Assembly: GCF_048571275.1 (NCBI RefSeq)
Contig: NZ_CP182357.1
Span: 2,418,001-2,482,000 of the forward strand
Reading direction: 5' to 3'
From: Marinarcus sediminis
GTDB taxonomy: Bacteria > Campylobacterota > Campylobacteria > Campylobacterales > Arcobacteraceae
Length of the DNA stretch: 64,000 nucleotides
Part shown: positions 44,319-52,712 of the stretch, piece after piece
Layout: the number at the start of each line of letters is the position of its first letter
Position numbering within the stretch: the first letter of the stretch is position 1
The notes under the pieces: generated by a model
The model's database searches: none
What the model was told of the DNA's origin: nothing
Seen by the model: only the letters and a program-made list of their open reading frames with translations
Translations under genes and position numbers: made by a program

Positions 44319-45017
44319 TTAGAACTGAACCCACTTTTTAATGGCAGTTGAGAGTTCATAAGGCTTTTCTAAAGGCAACATATGACTGCTGCTTTCATTC
44401 GTAATAAAAACGGCTTGAGAAGAGGCTTTGGCAAAAGATTCAAGCCAAAGTATATCCACCAATCTGTCTTTTTTACTGTAAAAAAAAGTCAAAGGAAGTG
44501 TTAATTTCAACATATCTTCAAACAAATCTTTTCGATGCAACGTTGCTGTGATTTGTGTTGTGTAAACCTCTTCGCCCAAATTAACATACATATTTTGAAT
44601 TAATGCAATTAAATTTTCATTGTTTTGGTTTTTCTCTTCCAATAAACTTTGCACTTTTTTTCTGCTCAATCCTTTGAAGCGATAGCTTTGCGTAAATTCA
44701 ATCGCTTTTTTTCGTTTATCAATCTCTTCTTGAGAAATTGAACATGCACTGTTGCCAACGATAAAAAGCCTCTTAACTCTCTTAGGATAACTTGTTGCAA
44801 AATATGATGCAACGTAACCTCCCAATGAAAAACCCAATAAGTTTATGGGCTCTTGTGGCAAAAAGAGTTCTAAAGATTTTATTATTTCATCAAAATTTGT
44901 TTTTAAAGGAATGGGTACGTGAATGAGTTCATATTGCTCTTTAAAAAAAGGCGTTAACTCCCTCCACAAATTTTGATTGCACATGATGCCAGGCAGAAGA
45001 TATATTTTTGTTTTCAT
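44319..45017 (-). CDS. alpha/beta-hydrolase fold protein
   Basis: A 232-residue hydrolase with oxyanion segment YLLPGIMC, nucleophile Ser in GFSLGG (about residue 83), a probable Asp in KKDRLVDI and His in SSHMLPLEKP. The pattern is that of small esterases or acyl hydrolases with an ordinary cap. No signal peptide. Substrate unknown. It is convergent with the DUF2721 group, ending 2 bases from the 56-residue gene. Confidence 0.85.
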   Translation of the reverse strand: MKTKIYLLPGIMCNQNLWRELTPFFKEQYELIHVPIPLKTNFDEIIKSLELFLPQEPINLLGFSLGGYVASYFATSYPKRVKRLFIVGNSACSISQEEIDKRKKAIEFTQSYRFKGLSRKKVQSLLEEKNQNNENLIALIQNMYVNLGEEVYTTQITATLHRKDLFEDMLKLTLPLTFFYSKKDRLVDILWLESFAKASSQAVFITNESSSHMLPLEKPYELSTAIKKWVQF

Positions 45018-45111
45018 AATAGAATCATATTCTAATAGATATTTGATGTCAATTTGACAATGACTTTTTAACCTAACTCATATTAAAATATCAAAAAATA
45101 GAAAGTTTCCA

Positions 45112-45342
45112 ATGTACACACCCATTTCAAACGCTTTTTTCGACCAATTAATTGTTGCTATAGAAAGAGCCATCCCTTCAACCATTGTCTATTTTGAAAA
45201 TGAAGAGAAAAAAACCATCAAAGGTTTAGTTAAAACACTTGAAGTCATTGAAGGAAAAGAGTTTATGGTGTTAAAATCCAAAGAGAAAATAGCTCTGAAT
45301 AAAATTATCATCTTTAATGGCAGACGACACATACAGGAGTAA
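45112..45342 (+). CDS. small hypothetical protein
   Basis: A 76-residue protein with a predicted small beta-barrel pattern (STIVYFENEEKKTIKGLVKTL, split here as alternating strands, ending KIIIFNGRRHIQE). The strands and the short C-terminal NGRR segment recall SH3- or Sm-like RNA-binding folds, but I cannot assign a family. It is followed after 7 bases by the deoxyribosyltransferase gene. Confidence 0.6.
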   Translation: MYTPISNAFFDQLIVAIERAIPSTIVYFENEEKKTIKGLVKTLEVIEGKEFMVLKSKEKIALNKIIIFNGRRHIQE

Positions 45343-45349
45343 AATAAAA

Positions 45350-45838
45350 ATGAAAAAAATATATTTAGCTGGCCCCGATGTTTTTTTACCCCATGCCAAA
45401 GAGCATGGAGAAACATTAAAACAACTCTGCTTAAAAGCTGGCTTTATGGGACTGTTTCCTTTAGACAATGAAATCACAGGTGATTCTCTTTTGGAAATTG
45501 CAACAAAAATACAAAAAGAGAACATTAAAATGATTCACGCATGTGATATTGTTCTTGCAAATCTCTCCCCTTTTAGAGGACCTGAACCTGACAGTGGAAC
45601 CGTTTGGGAAGTGGGTTATGCGCAAGCATTGGGAAAACAAGTGTTCGCCTACAGCAACGATATGCGCAGTTTAAAAGAGAAAGCCATTGACGCCTTACAC
45701 CTTTTGGACAATGCCAAAACAGACAATGAGAACAACACCATAGAAGATTTTGGTTTAACACATAATTTGATGTTTTCAAATCGTGTAGTTGCCACAACTT
45801 TTATGGAATGTTTAAATATTATTCAAAAAACCGTTTGA
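45350..45838 (+). CDS. nucleoside 2-deoxyribosyltransferase family protein
   Basis: A 162-residue enzyme that would exchange or hydrolyse the base of deoxynucleosides or deoxynucleotides (salvage or pool cleaning). Motifs: IYLAGPDVFLPHAKE at the start, CDIVLANLSPFRGPEPDSGTVWE with the Asp and the downstream Glu of the active site, and HNLMFSNR at the end. The ATG at 45350 follows an AGGAG that overlaps the previous stop codon. Confidence 0.88.
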   Translation: MKKIYLAGPDVFLPHAKEHGETLKQLCLKAGFMGLFPLDNEITGDSLLEIATKIQKENIKMIHACDIVLANLSPFRGPEPDSGTVWEVGYAQALGKQVFAYSNDMRSLKEKAIDALHLLDNAKTDNENNTIEDFGLTHNLMFSNRVVATTFMECLNIIQKTV

Positions 45839-45848
45839 CTTTTTTTTC

Positions 45849-45869
45849 AATTAACGCATTCAGTTAATT
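45849..45869 (+). terminator. weak stem-loop after the deoxyribosyltransferase gene
   Basis: AATTAAC and GTTAATT form a perfect 7-base stem with a 7-base loop, 10 bases after the stop codon, followed by TTCCTTTG. Confidence 0.35.
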
Positions 45870-45931
45870 TTCCTTTGAGTCGCTTTAAGCTATTATTGAC
45901 GCTATTTAAAAAATTAAGGGACTGATTAACG

Positions 45932-46900
45932 ATGATTGAAAAAAAAGGTTCAATTTTAAGCGTAAGAGAAGACATTAAAGTTTTCGATTGTACTATCCGA
46001 GACGGTGGATTGGTGAACAACTACCACTTTACAGATGAGTTTGTGAAAGCACACTATGACACTTGTGTGGCTGCAGGTGTGGACTATATGGAAATTGGAA
46101 AAAACAATTCTCCCACACTCATGAGTGAAGAGGAGTATGGGGCTTGGAACTTTTGTAAAGAGGAAGATATCCGAAGAATTGTAGGTGAAAACAATACCGA
46201 CATGAAAATTGCCGTTATGTCAGACATTGGAAGAACAGTCAGTTCTGAACTGCTTCCAAAAAGTGAAAGTGTCATTGATATGGTTCGAATTGCAACCTAT
46301 ATTCACCAACTCCCAGCTGCGATTGAGTTAATCAATGAAGCACATGGAAAAGGGTATGAAACGACAGTCAATATCATGGCCATTTCAAAATCATTTGATG
46401 ATGAACTTAATGAAGTGTTAGAACAATTAAGCAAAACCCCCGTTGATATTATCTATATTGCGGACAGTTTTGGTTCATTTTATCCAGAACAAATCAATAA
46501 ATTAACCGAAAAATATCTAAGTTATGCCGAAAAAACAGGTAAAAAAATTGGTATTCATGCGCACAACAATTTACAACTGGCATACGCCAATACCATTGAA
46601 GCCATGATTTATGGAGCGAGTTTTCTTGATGTTACTATTTCAGGACTTGGGCGAGGTGCAGGAAACTGTCCAATGGAACTCTTAATTGGATTTTTAAAAA
46701 ACCCAAAATATAAAATGATGCCGATTTTAAAATTTATCGAAGAGTTTATTGTGCCTTTAGAAAAAGAGCTTGATTGGGGATATTCAATTCCTTATATGCT
46801 CACAGGACAACTCAACGAACACCCGCGTGCTGCCATGAAAGCCAGAGACGAAGGGGATACCAAATACCGAGAGTTTTACAGAAATTTACTGGCAGAATAA
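45932..46900 (+). CDS. DRE-TIM metallolyase-like aldolase
   Basis: A 322-residue TIM-barrel protein of the HMG-CoA lyase/homocitrate synthase/4-hydroxy-2-oxovalerate aldolase superfamily. The metal and proton-transfer motif appears as CTIRDGGLVNNYHF (here TIRDGG in place of TLRDGxQ), with GIHAHNNLQLAYAN supplying the HxH metal ligands and GLGRGAGN the glycine-rich loop. This GG form is like 4-hydroxy-2-oxovalerate aldolase. No degradation pathway genes are adjacent, so the substrate is open. Confidence 0.85.
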   Translation: MIEKKGSILSVREDIKVFDCTIRDGGLVNNYHFTDEFVKAHYDTCVAAGVDYMEIGKNNSPTLMSEEEYGAWNFCKEEDIRRIVGENNTDMKIAVMSDIGRTVSSELLPKSESVIDMVRIATYIHQLPAAIELINEAHGKGYETTVNIMAISKSFDDELNEVLEQLSKTPVDIIYIADSFGSFYPEQINKLTEKYLSYAEKTGKKIGIHAHNNLQLAYANTIEAMIYGASFLDVTISGLGRGAGNCPMELLIGFLKNPKYKMMPILKFIEEFIVPLEKELDWGYSIPYMLTGQLNEHPRAAMKARDEGDTKYREFYRNLLAE

Positions 46901-46923
46901 TGAAGACCGCTAAGGTCTTCATT
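46899..46923. terminator. bidirectional terminator between aldolase-like and DoxX genes
   Basis: AATGAAGACC and GGTCTTCATT form a perfect 10-base stem with loop GCTAA, filling the gap between convergent genes. Confidence 0.8.
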
Positions 46924-47342
46924 TAAACTACTTGTGCTCTTTTGCAAGCCACTTCTTGCTGATATATCAATATTCCAGCTAAAACAAAAATCAGATTTTT
47001 CACAATATATTGTCCCACAATCGTAAATGCATAAGGAGCGTGTGTAAAAGTAAGCTCTGGCAATAAAAACAGTGGAGTAAATGTGCACGCCATATGCACA
47101 ATAAACAACGCAACAATAAACCGCGTATACCAACCAAAAATAAACCCAAAACCAATGACCACTTCCCAAAGTGCCAAGAGTTTAATGGATACACTGTGTT
47201 TGATTAATCCAAACAGAAGTATATCAATGGTTTGTGTTGCCAAGCCCTCTGCTGGGCTTATATTTGGAAAAAATTTTAACATTCCATACCACAAAAAAAT
47301 AATCCCTAATGAGATTCTCATCAACCTAATCGTCTTTTCCAT
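46923..47342 (-). CDS. DoxX-like membrane protein
   Basis: A 139-residue inner-membrane protein with four hydrophobic helices. The N-terminal RISLGIIFLWYGMLKFFP and GFGFIFGWYTR segments fit the DoxX/DUF417 group of small quinone- or redox-associated membrane proteins. AAGGAA precedes the ATG. Role unknown. Confidence 0.8.
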   Translation of the reverse strand: MEKTIRLMRISLGIIFLWYGMLKFFPNISPAEGLATQTIDILLFGLIKHSVSIKLLALWEVVIGFGFIFGWYTRFIVALFIVHMACTFTPLFLLPELTFTHAPYAFTIVGQYIVKNLIFVLAGILIYQQEVACKRAQVV

Positions 47343-47476
47343 ATTGTTCCTTTTTTAAAAAAAGAATTATAAAACAGAGTTCCTTTAATCTATATTAATA
47401 GTTATTATCATTATTAGTATAAAAGAGTTATTCTTTAATCTTTTTTGGTTATACTTAAAAGAAAAAAAGGAATCCC

Positions 47477-47944
47477 ATGTCAGGTAAAATTGTAAAACTT
47501 CTTATTTCTAAAGATCCAAAAAGTGCCATGCAAAGTGTCAATCAAATTATTTTAGAAGAGAAAAAAGGAATTTTTGGCGACAGATACTGTGCCCAAGAAG
47601 GCACCTTTTCAAACAAAGGTGAAGTAGAACCCGACAGAGATGTTACCCTCATAGAGATAGAAAAAATAGAAGCCTTTAACCAAGCGTGCAATCAAACAAC
47701 ACGGGCAGAAGATTTCAGAAGAAATATTGTGGTGTCAAATTGTGATTTAAACGCATTAGTAGGCAAAGAGTTTCAAATAGCTGATGTAATACTGAAAGGG
47801 ATTCGTTTGTGTGAACCATGCAACTGTTTGGCCAAAGAGTTAAGCAATGAAGAGTTTTTAAAAAACATGCAACACAAAGGTGGATTAAGAGCAGAGATTG
47901 TAAAAGGGGGAAGCATAGATTTAAATTCTCAAATTGAGGTTTAA
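47477..47944 (+). CDS. MOSC-domain protein
   Basis: A 155-residue molybdenum cofactor sulfurase C-terminal (MOSC) domain protein. Key elements are GIFGDRYCAQEGTF, DVTLIEIEKIEAFN, FRRNIVVSNCDLNALVGKEF and the Cys-containing RLCEPCNCLAKEL. Such proteins bind Mo or sulfur carriers. The molybdenum enzyme formate dehydrogenase is encoded 5 kb downstream, but the gene is not part of that operon. Confidence 0.9.
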   Translation: MSGKIVKLLISKDPKSAMQSVNQIILEEKKGIFGDRYCAQEGTFSNKGEVEPDRDVTLIEIEKIEAFNQACNQTTRAEDFRRNIVVSNCDLNALVGKEFQIADVILKGIRLCEPCNCLAKELSNEEFLKNMQHKGGLRAEIVKGGSIDLNSQIEV

Positions 47945-48578
47945 GAGTTTATAATGGCATTAAAATAGATATTTAACCTAACGGGTGTGAGAGTTTATAA
48001 TCACTCTTAACCCTCTAACGGTCTTCGCTTCTCTCACTTTGTATGGACAAAGTAAGCCTTGTGCTTGCACTCTCTTTGAGAAAACCACCAACGATTAAAT
48101 GTTCGGCTTAACGCACGAAGTTTGCCTTGTGCATTTAGCACAAGTTTCCCCCTGCTTCGGAGTTGGAAAAGAGGGGATAAGGACATTTGCATATTTGATT
48201 TTTCTATACTTGGAACTTCCATATATTCAAGTTACAAAAGATAGTTTGAATACTAGAGATATTACCACATCTGCAGACGCCGGAGTATTTTGAATTATTT
48301 ATGGTAACAAGTGAGGACTGTTTGAACGTTAAGAAATGACCTAAACGGTCATTTTAGTGAGTTCCGCAACGCAATAAATAATTTAAAATACGGAGGGTAG
48401 CTTTGCCGTCGAAGCCCGTGGTGAGTTTTCTTTGCGAACTTTCTTTACGGATAAAGAAAGTGGAAGCGGAAAGCTTTAGCTTTTCAAGAGACGTCCAGCA
48501 AAACCTTACTTCATAGCCACAGCTTGGTAATATGGGAATCTCTTTAAAAATCACTCTCTTCTCAACAAAAATTAAAAA
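47945..48578. other. 634-base non-coding region rich in perfect stem-loops, possible decayed repeat element
   Basis: No convincing gene. Perfect stem-loops occur at 48036-48053 (ACTTTGT, loop ATGG), 48126-48144 (CTTGTGC, loop ATTTA), 48334-48354 (AAATGACC, loop TAAAC) and 48438-48461 (ACTTTCTTTA, loop CGGA). The stretch from about 48360 to 48530 is less AT-rich than its surroundings. Two 62- and 66-codon frames on the minus strand (48034-48222, 48354-48554) lack ribosome sites and look like chance or relic frames. GAGTTTATAAT occurs twice near the left edge. It resembles an interspersed repeat or a relic of an inserted element. Confidence 0.5.
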
Positions 48579-48884
48579 CTATACTAAAGAAGCATTAGTA
48601 ATTGCACTTAATGGTGCATTGACTTCAAAAATCTTTGCTCTGATATTGGTATACCCAAACGATTCTAAACGTTTTGTGTGTTTTTCCAAATAACGTTTGG
48701 CGTCGTTTTCATTATCAAACAGATAAATTCCACCTGCTTCTTTGGTGCTTTCATTCTCTGTCCATATTTTCCATATCAAACCCGCTTCTTGTTTGATATC
48801 TTCTGCTAAACTTACAAAAGCTTTAGAAAACTCTTCTTTAAAAATTCCATCGTGTGGAAAATCTACTTGTAAAATATATTTCAT
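48579..48884 (-). CDS. YdhR-family putative mono-oxygenase
   Basis: A 101-residue ferredoxin-like (dimeric alpha/beta barrel) protein. ILQVDFPHDGIFKEEF, the segment GLIWKIWTENE and GGIYLFDNENDAKRYLEKH are typical of YdhR/Dabb-type small proteins, proposed to act on aromatic compounds or as antibiotic-biosynthesis-type mono-oxygenases. GGAGAAAATAAA precedes the ATG. Stands alone. Confidence 0.85.
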   Translation of the reverse strand: MKYILQVDFPHDGIFKEEFSKAFVSLAEDIKQEAGLIWKIWTENESTKEAGGIYLFDNENDAKRYLEKHTKRLESFGYTNIRAKIFEVNAPLSAITNASLV

Positions 48885-48958
48885 TTTATTTTCTCCAAAA
48901 GTTTTTAACGTGCTACTTTACCATTTTATTAAATAAGTTCAAGTAAAAATGTATCATT

Positions 48959-49936
48959 CTAAGAAAATGAACGTATCTGTTTATATTTTATAAACATCAT
49001 TTTCACAACTTTTTCTACATCATCATCACTTAATTCATCAACAAATGAAAAACAAATGGCATTGCGGCTGGTGGTTTCATCGTAACCCATGGCTTGGACA
49101 ATTCTTGATGGCTTTGATAAGCCTAAAGAGCACCCTTCCCCGTTGGTGATGTAGATTTCACTCAATGCTAAGGTGCGTATTAACTCTCTGGCTTTTATGC
49201 CTTTAAGTCCAAAGTGCAAGGCATAGTCTAAAGTATCATTTGGATTGACAAAAAAGTAAATATCCTCTTTGAATTGTACTTTGAGTTTGGCTTCAAATTT
49301 GGTTTTGAGTGCTGTATTAAAGTGTTGCGTACTCAAAGCCTCAAAACAGATTTTTGCAGCAAGGGTATCGATTTGTCCAATGGATAAAAGAGAAAAAGAG
49401 TCATCGCTAAAAAGCAGAACCCCATTGGTGTTAAAGCCCGTGAGTTTGTAGTTGTCAAAATAGAGCATATCACTTAAGGCATCCCAATGCGCACTTCCAT
49501 TGGAGATAATTTTGGCTTGAGTTTGGCTTTTCACCTCTTTGATTGAAGTTGTTACAAAGGTATCCATGACATAAGAAGATAAAAAAAGAAAATCCATCGT
49601 TTTGTTTTTAAGTTCAAATAGATTTACTTTTCCATCTGGGTTTAAACCAATCCAAACCACTTCAAAGCCCAATTGCTCATAAAGTTTTGCCCCATCTATC
49701 ACGGCTTGGCTTTCACCTAAACTCACACCAATTTTTGCATTCAGTTCTAAAAAGAGTCCTAGAAACCCCTCTTTTGAAAAGGCAAACGTTTTTAGTTTGC
49801 TGTGGTTAAAACGATTTTTATATGCCAAACATAACGCTTCAAACGTTTCATTGGCAACCAAGGCACTCATGCATAAAGTGTTATCTATCGTAAAATTTTT
49901 TGATTTATTCAATTGCAGAAAATTGAGTTTAATCAC
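48959..49936 (-). CDS. degenerate cysteine desulfurase-like protein of the formate dehydrogenase operon
   Basis: A 325-residue fold-type I PLP-enzyme homologue. By eye it aligns with NifS/IscS: the PLP Lys is probably the one in NYKLTGF and the sulfur-accepting Cys is in NGEGCSLGLSKPS, followed by RIVQAMG. The N-terminal part is short, and the PLP-stacking His of the family (in EHKAVL) is Ser in ESQAVI; the usual Asp before that domain also looks lost. Last gene of the operon with fdhD. FdhD takes sulfur from a desulfurase (IscS in Escherichia coli), so this may be its dedicated donor or a docking relic. GTG start, AAGG 8 bases upstream. Confidence 0.7.
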   Translation of the reverse strand: MIKLNFLQLNKSKNFTIDNTLCMSALVANETFEALCLAYKNRFNHSKLKTFAFSKEGFLGLFLELNAKIGVSLGESQAVIDGAKLYEQLGFEVVWIGLNPDGKVNLFELKNKTMDFLFLSSYVMDTFVTTSIKEVKSQTQAKIISNGSAHWDALSDMLYFDNYKLTGFNTNGVLLFSDDSFSLLSIGQIDTLAAKICFEALSTQHFNTALKTKFEAKLKVQFKEDIYFFVNPNDTLDYALHFGLKGIKARELIRTLALSEIYITNGEGCSLGLSKPSRIVQAMGYDETTSRNAICFSFVDELSDDDVEKVVKMMFIKYKQIRSFS

Positions 49937-50330
49937 TCTTTTTGCCTTGTCGTGTCCGAAAACATCCCAACTGACAATGGGTCACTTCAATATCAGAGTG
50001 TTTGACCGTCGCTCCAACTTTTTTTAGTGTGGATGTTCGTGCTTCTTCCCACAAAACTTTGCACTCTATATCTGTACCGTAAGCAAAATTTCTCTTTAAG
50101 TTGTTGTATATCTCTTCTTGGAAATCTAAAAACACAAGTTTTCCAAAAACGCCCAATTCACAGTTGGTAATTTTAATGTTCATGCTTTCACAAGCATCCG
50201 ACATCTCTATGGGTTTTACCCCAATAAGTCGTGCCACTTTAAAGGCTTTTAAACACGAAAGTTTCCCCTCTTCATCTAAATTATTTAACAGTAATTCTTT
50301 TTGTGTATTATCCAACTGGAATTCAGACAT
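49929..50330 (-). CDS. small protein with a repeated C-x-LG motif, formate dehydrogenase operon
   Basis: A 133-residue soluble protein. Two similar segments end ITNCELGVFGK (about residue 60) and VTHCQLGCFRTR (about 122); the first follows a helical, helix-turn-helix-like stretch (LSCLKAFKVARLIGVKPIEMS). I recall similar CQLG proteins near formate dehydrogenase and molybdenum genes in anaerobes, without known function. It overlaps fdhD upstream by 8 bases and the desulfurase-like gene downstream by 8 bases, so it is surely part of the operon. A role in enzyme maturation or regulation is inferred. Confidence 0.7.
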   Translation of the reverse strand: MSEFQLDNTQKELLLNNLDEEGKLSCLKAFKVARLIGVKPIEMSDACESMNIKITNCELGVFGKLVFLDFQEEIYNNLKRNFAYGTDIECKVLWEEARTSTLKKVGATVKHSDIEVTHCQLGCFRTRQGKKSD

Positions 50331-51153
50331 CTATCCTACCTGAGTGTGTGTAAATATTCATTTTTTTATTTCTGGCAAACCCAATAAGAGTAATACCGTG
50401 TTCGTTGGCAGCTTTTATGCCTTGGAACGTTACTGCGGCTTTTGAAACGACAATAGGAATTTTGTGCATCACACACTTAACTACCATCTCCATAGAGAGT
50501 CGTCCACTGGCATACAGTACTGATTTTTTAATATCTTTTTTCGCCATACAAGCAAGTCCTACAACTTTATCAATGGCATTATGTCGTCCGATATCTTCAG
50601 ATGTAAAAATTGTACCATCTTCTAAAACAAGTTCTGCTTTATGCACACAACCTGTGTATTCAAAAAGATTGCTGGGTTGGTTAAATGATCGCATATTATT
50701 TAAAATATCATTGGCATTTACGCTGTATTTGGTATTGACAAAAGCACACTCAAAACTTTTATCGGCATTTCCCGTTACCCCCACACAACACCCTGATGTT
50801 AAGGTTTTCTCTTTAAATAAATTGGCATAACCCTCTTGACTGATTTTTGCAACAATATTGACTTTCAAACCATCTTCAGAGATATTGACATTGTCAACAT
50901 CATCAAAACTTTGAATCACCGCTTCACTGAGTAAAAACCCAACAATGTGTGCATCTTGGTCTTGAGCAATGGACATAACAGAGAGAAACTTTTCGCCATT
51001 AAGAAAAAACTCAATACGCTCTTCTTTTATCACATCATCTTCAATTAATTCTATCCCATTTTCATCAAACTTTTCTATTATCACCTCTTTGCAAAAGTGT
51101 TTTAAGTCTGAAGGAAAAAGGGAGAAGTTTTCACTTCTCATTGGCTTAGTCAT
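50323..51153 (-). CDS. fdhD: formate dehydrogenase accessory sulfurtransferase FdhD
   Basis: It transfers sulfur to the molybdenum cofactor so that formate dehydrogenase becomes active. The 276-residue protein contains the Cys site TSGCCVGVTGN (about residues 145-155), the segment SEDIGRHNAIDKVVG and YASGRLSMEMVVK, all hallmarks of FdhD. It overlaps the fdhC stop codon by 4 bases (ATGA), giving translational coupling, and the next gene by 8. Confidence 0.95.
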   Translation of the reverse strand: MTKPMRSENFSLFPSDLKHFCKEVIIEKFDENGIELIEDDVIKEERIEFFLNGEKFLSVMSIAQDQDAHIVGFLLSEAVIQSFDDVDNVNISEDGLKVNIVAKISQEGYANLFKEKTLTSGCCVGVTGNADKSFECAFVNTKYSVNANDILNNMRSFNQPSNLFEYTGCVHKAELVLEDGTIFTSEDIGRHNAIDKVVGLACMAKKDIKKSVLYASGRLSMEMVVKCVMHKIPIVVSKAAVTFQGIKAANEHGITLIGFARNKKMNIYTHSGRIDV

Positions 51154-52109
51154 GCCACTTTCCCTTTTTTATTTTCTATATCTTCTAAAATATCAGGGGA
51201 AAGTTGCTCCAAATATTCTCGTGGATATTTCCCCGTTATGAGTCCTTTTAAATTCCCTTCTACTGCCACCAAAGAGGAGTAGACAAAATCCATAAGAAAA
51301 AACATAATCAATACACTTGATCCAAAGTGAATGTACAACAACAATCGCTTAAACTGAATAAAGTGTGCATTCGTATAAGCATCTGGGTGTAAATACCAAA
51401 TGATGGCACCACTGACTAAAAGCCCTGCTCCCATTAAGACGAAAAAGAAATATATTATTCTTTTCATGGGTTTATACTTTCCTGGCAAAACTATTTTTTT
51501 CAGTAAGCTGTTTTTAAATAACATCTTAGAGTCTTTAAAAGCAATGATACTCATCAATAACCAAACCGGAAACCAAAAAAGCCCCGCCATTTCATGAGTA
51601 CCTCTTAATAAAAAAGGAATCAATCCCCCCTCAGAACGAAGTCCCCAAGTGATATTAAACCCTGTAATAATAAGTGTAATCATAAAAACAACATTGAGCC
51701 AAATAATTGCTCTGTGGTAAATTGAGAAGACTTGAACTTCATCATTTGGATTATGAATCGTGGCACTTTTTCTTCCACTTATTACATAGACCACACAAAA
51801 AATAGCAATTTCTGCAACAAAAACCCACCAAATATAGAGTTGTCTTTCATTACTTGCTCGTATAATTTCAGGTGCAAATGCCGTATAGTTTGGTCCAAAT
51901 GCTTTATTGACCATTGCTTCATATGCAGAACTTGGAGGAGTTAACACTCCGTCCAAATTTCCACCAAAAAGCAGATGAATCTTATATTGAATAAAGTATC
52001 CCCAATCTATAATCATAAGATACTTTAAAAATATAAATCCAACGATGCCAAGCCCAAGAAATGTTAGAATATATGCTTTATTTCTATTAAAAAATGAGCT
52101 ATTCTCCAT
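51150..52109 (-). CDS. fdhC: formate dehydrogenase cytochrome b subunit
   Basis: The membrane subunit that passes electrons to the quinone pool through two b hemes. 319 residues with five hydrophobic helices: one at the N-terminus (AYILTFLGLGIVGFIFL) and four more typical of the FdnI/FdoI type, with His residues in YHRAIIWLNVV, RGTHEMAGLFWF and IHFGSSVLIMFF suitable for heme binding. It follows fdhB by 3 bases. The long N-terminal periplasmic segment is usual in Campylobacterota. Confidence 0.92.
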   Translation of the reverse strand: MENSSFFNRNKAYILTFLGLGIVGFIFLKYLMIIDWGYFIQYKIHLLFGGNLDGVLTPPSSAYEAMVNKAFGPNYTAFAPEIIRASNERQLYIWWVFVAEIAIFCVVYVISGRKSATIHNPNDEVQVFSIYHRAIIWLNVVFMITLIITGFNITWGLRSEGGLIPFLLRGTHEMAGLFWFPVWLLMSIIAFKDSKMLFKNSLLKKIVLPGKYKPMKRIIYFFFVLMGAGLLVSGAIIWYLHPDAYTNAHFIQFKRLLLYIHFGSSVLIMFFLMDFVYSSLVAVEGNLKGLITGKYPREYLEQLSPDILEDIENKKGKVA

Positions 52110-52112
52110 CTG

Positions 52113-52703
52113 TTACCACCCCATAGCTTCGGTTGCTATTCCTTTTCCTTTAGTTGTGGCTCGATATGTTTTAATCAACGCTACTTCGTTGGCATCACCT
52201 ACAAGTAATGCTTTAGTCGAACACATTGAAGCACACATTGGAACTTTGCCTTCTGCCATTCTGTTTTGACCATATTTTTCAAACTCTTCAGGAGAGTTTG
52301 TCTCTTCAGGACCACCTGAACACATGGTACATTTGTCCATTTTCCCTTTGGTACCAAAAGCACCATTTTTAGGAAATTGTGGTGCGCCAAACGGACAAGC
52401 AAACAGACAATATCCACACCCAATACATTTGTCTTTGTCGTGTAAAACAATGCCATCGGCTCGGATGTAAAAACAATCTACAGGACACACCTTTTCACAA
52501 GGGGCATCCGCACAATGCATACAGGCCATTGATACTGAAATCTCTTTGCCTACAACACCTTCATTTACTGTTACAACTTTTCTTCTATTAATCCCAACTG
52601 GAATTTCATGTGCTTCTTTACACGCAACAACACACCCATTACAATCAATACAAAGCTTTTCATCGCAGTAAAATTTCATTCGTGCAAAATCTGGTTTAGT
52701 CAT
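52113..52703 (-). CDS. fdhB: formate dehydrogenase iron-sulfur subunit
   Basis: The electron-wire subunit with four [4Fe-4S] clusters. 196 residues with Cys groups CIDCNGCVVACKEAH, CMHCADAPCEKVCP, CIGCGYCLFACPFG and CTMCSGG with a late CASMC. It lacks the C-terminal membrane helix of FdnH. It sits between fdhA and fdhC with 9- and 3-base gaps and has no signal peptide, so it would be exported together with FdhA through Tat. Confidence 0.95.
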   Translation of the reverse strand: MTKPDFARMKFYCDEKLCIDCNGCVVACKEAHEIPVGINRRKVVTVNEGVVGKEISVSMACMHCADAPCEKVCPVDCFYIRADGIVLHDKDKCIGCGYCLFACPFGAPQFPKNGAFGTKGKMDKCTMCSGGPEETNSPEEFEKYGQNRMAEGKVPMCASMCSTKALLVGDANEVALIKTYRATTKGKGIATEAMGW

Positions 52704-52712
52704 ACTACTCTC

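Noticed and set aside
45020..45034. Inverted repeat TAGAAT-CAT-ATTCTA just upstream of the hydrolase gene at 44319
   Set aside because: Short and AT-rich; such palindromes occur often by chance in this composition, and no promoter box is placed with it.
48034..48222. 62-codon minus-strand frame in the 47.9-48.6 kb gap
   Set aside because: No ribosome site, spans perfect stem-loops, and the product has no gene-like features.
48354..48554. 66-codon minus-strand frame in the same gap
   Set aside because: Same reasons; at most a relic of an inserted element.
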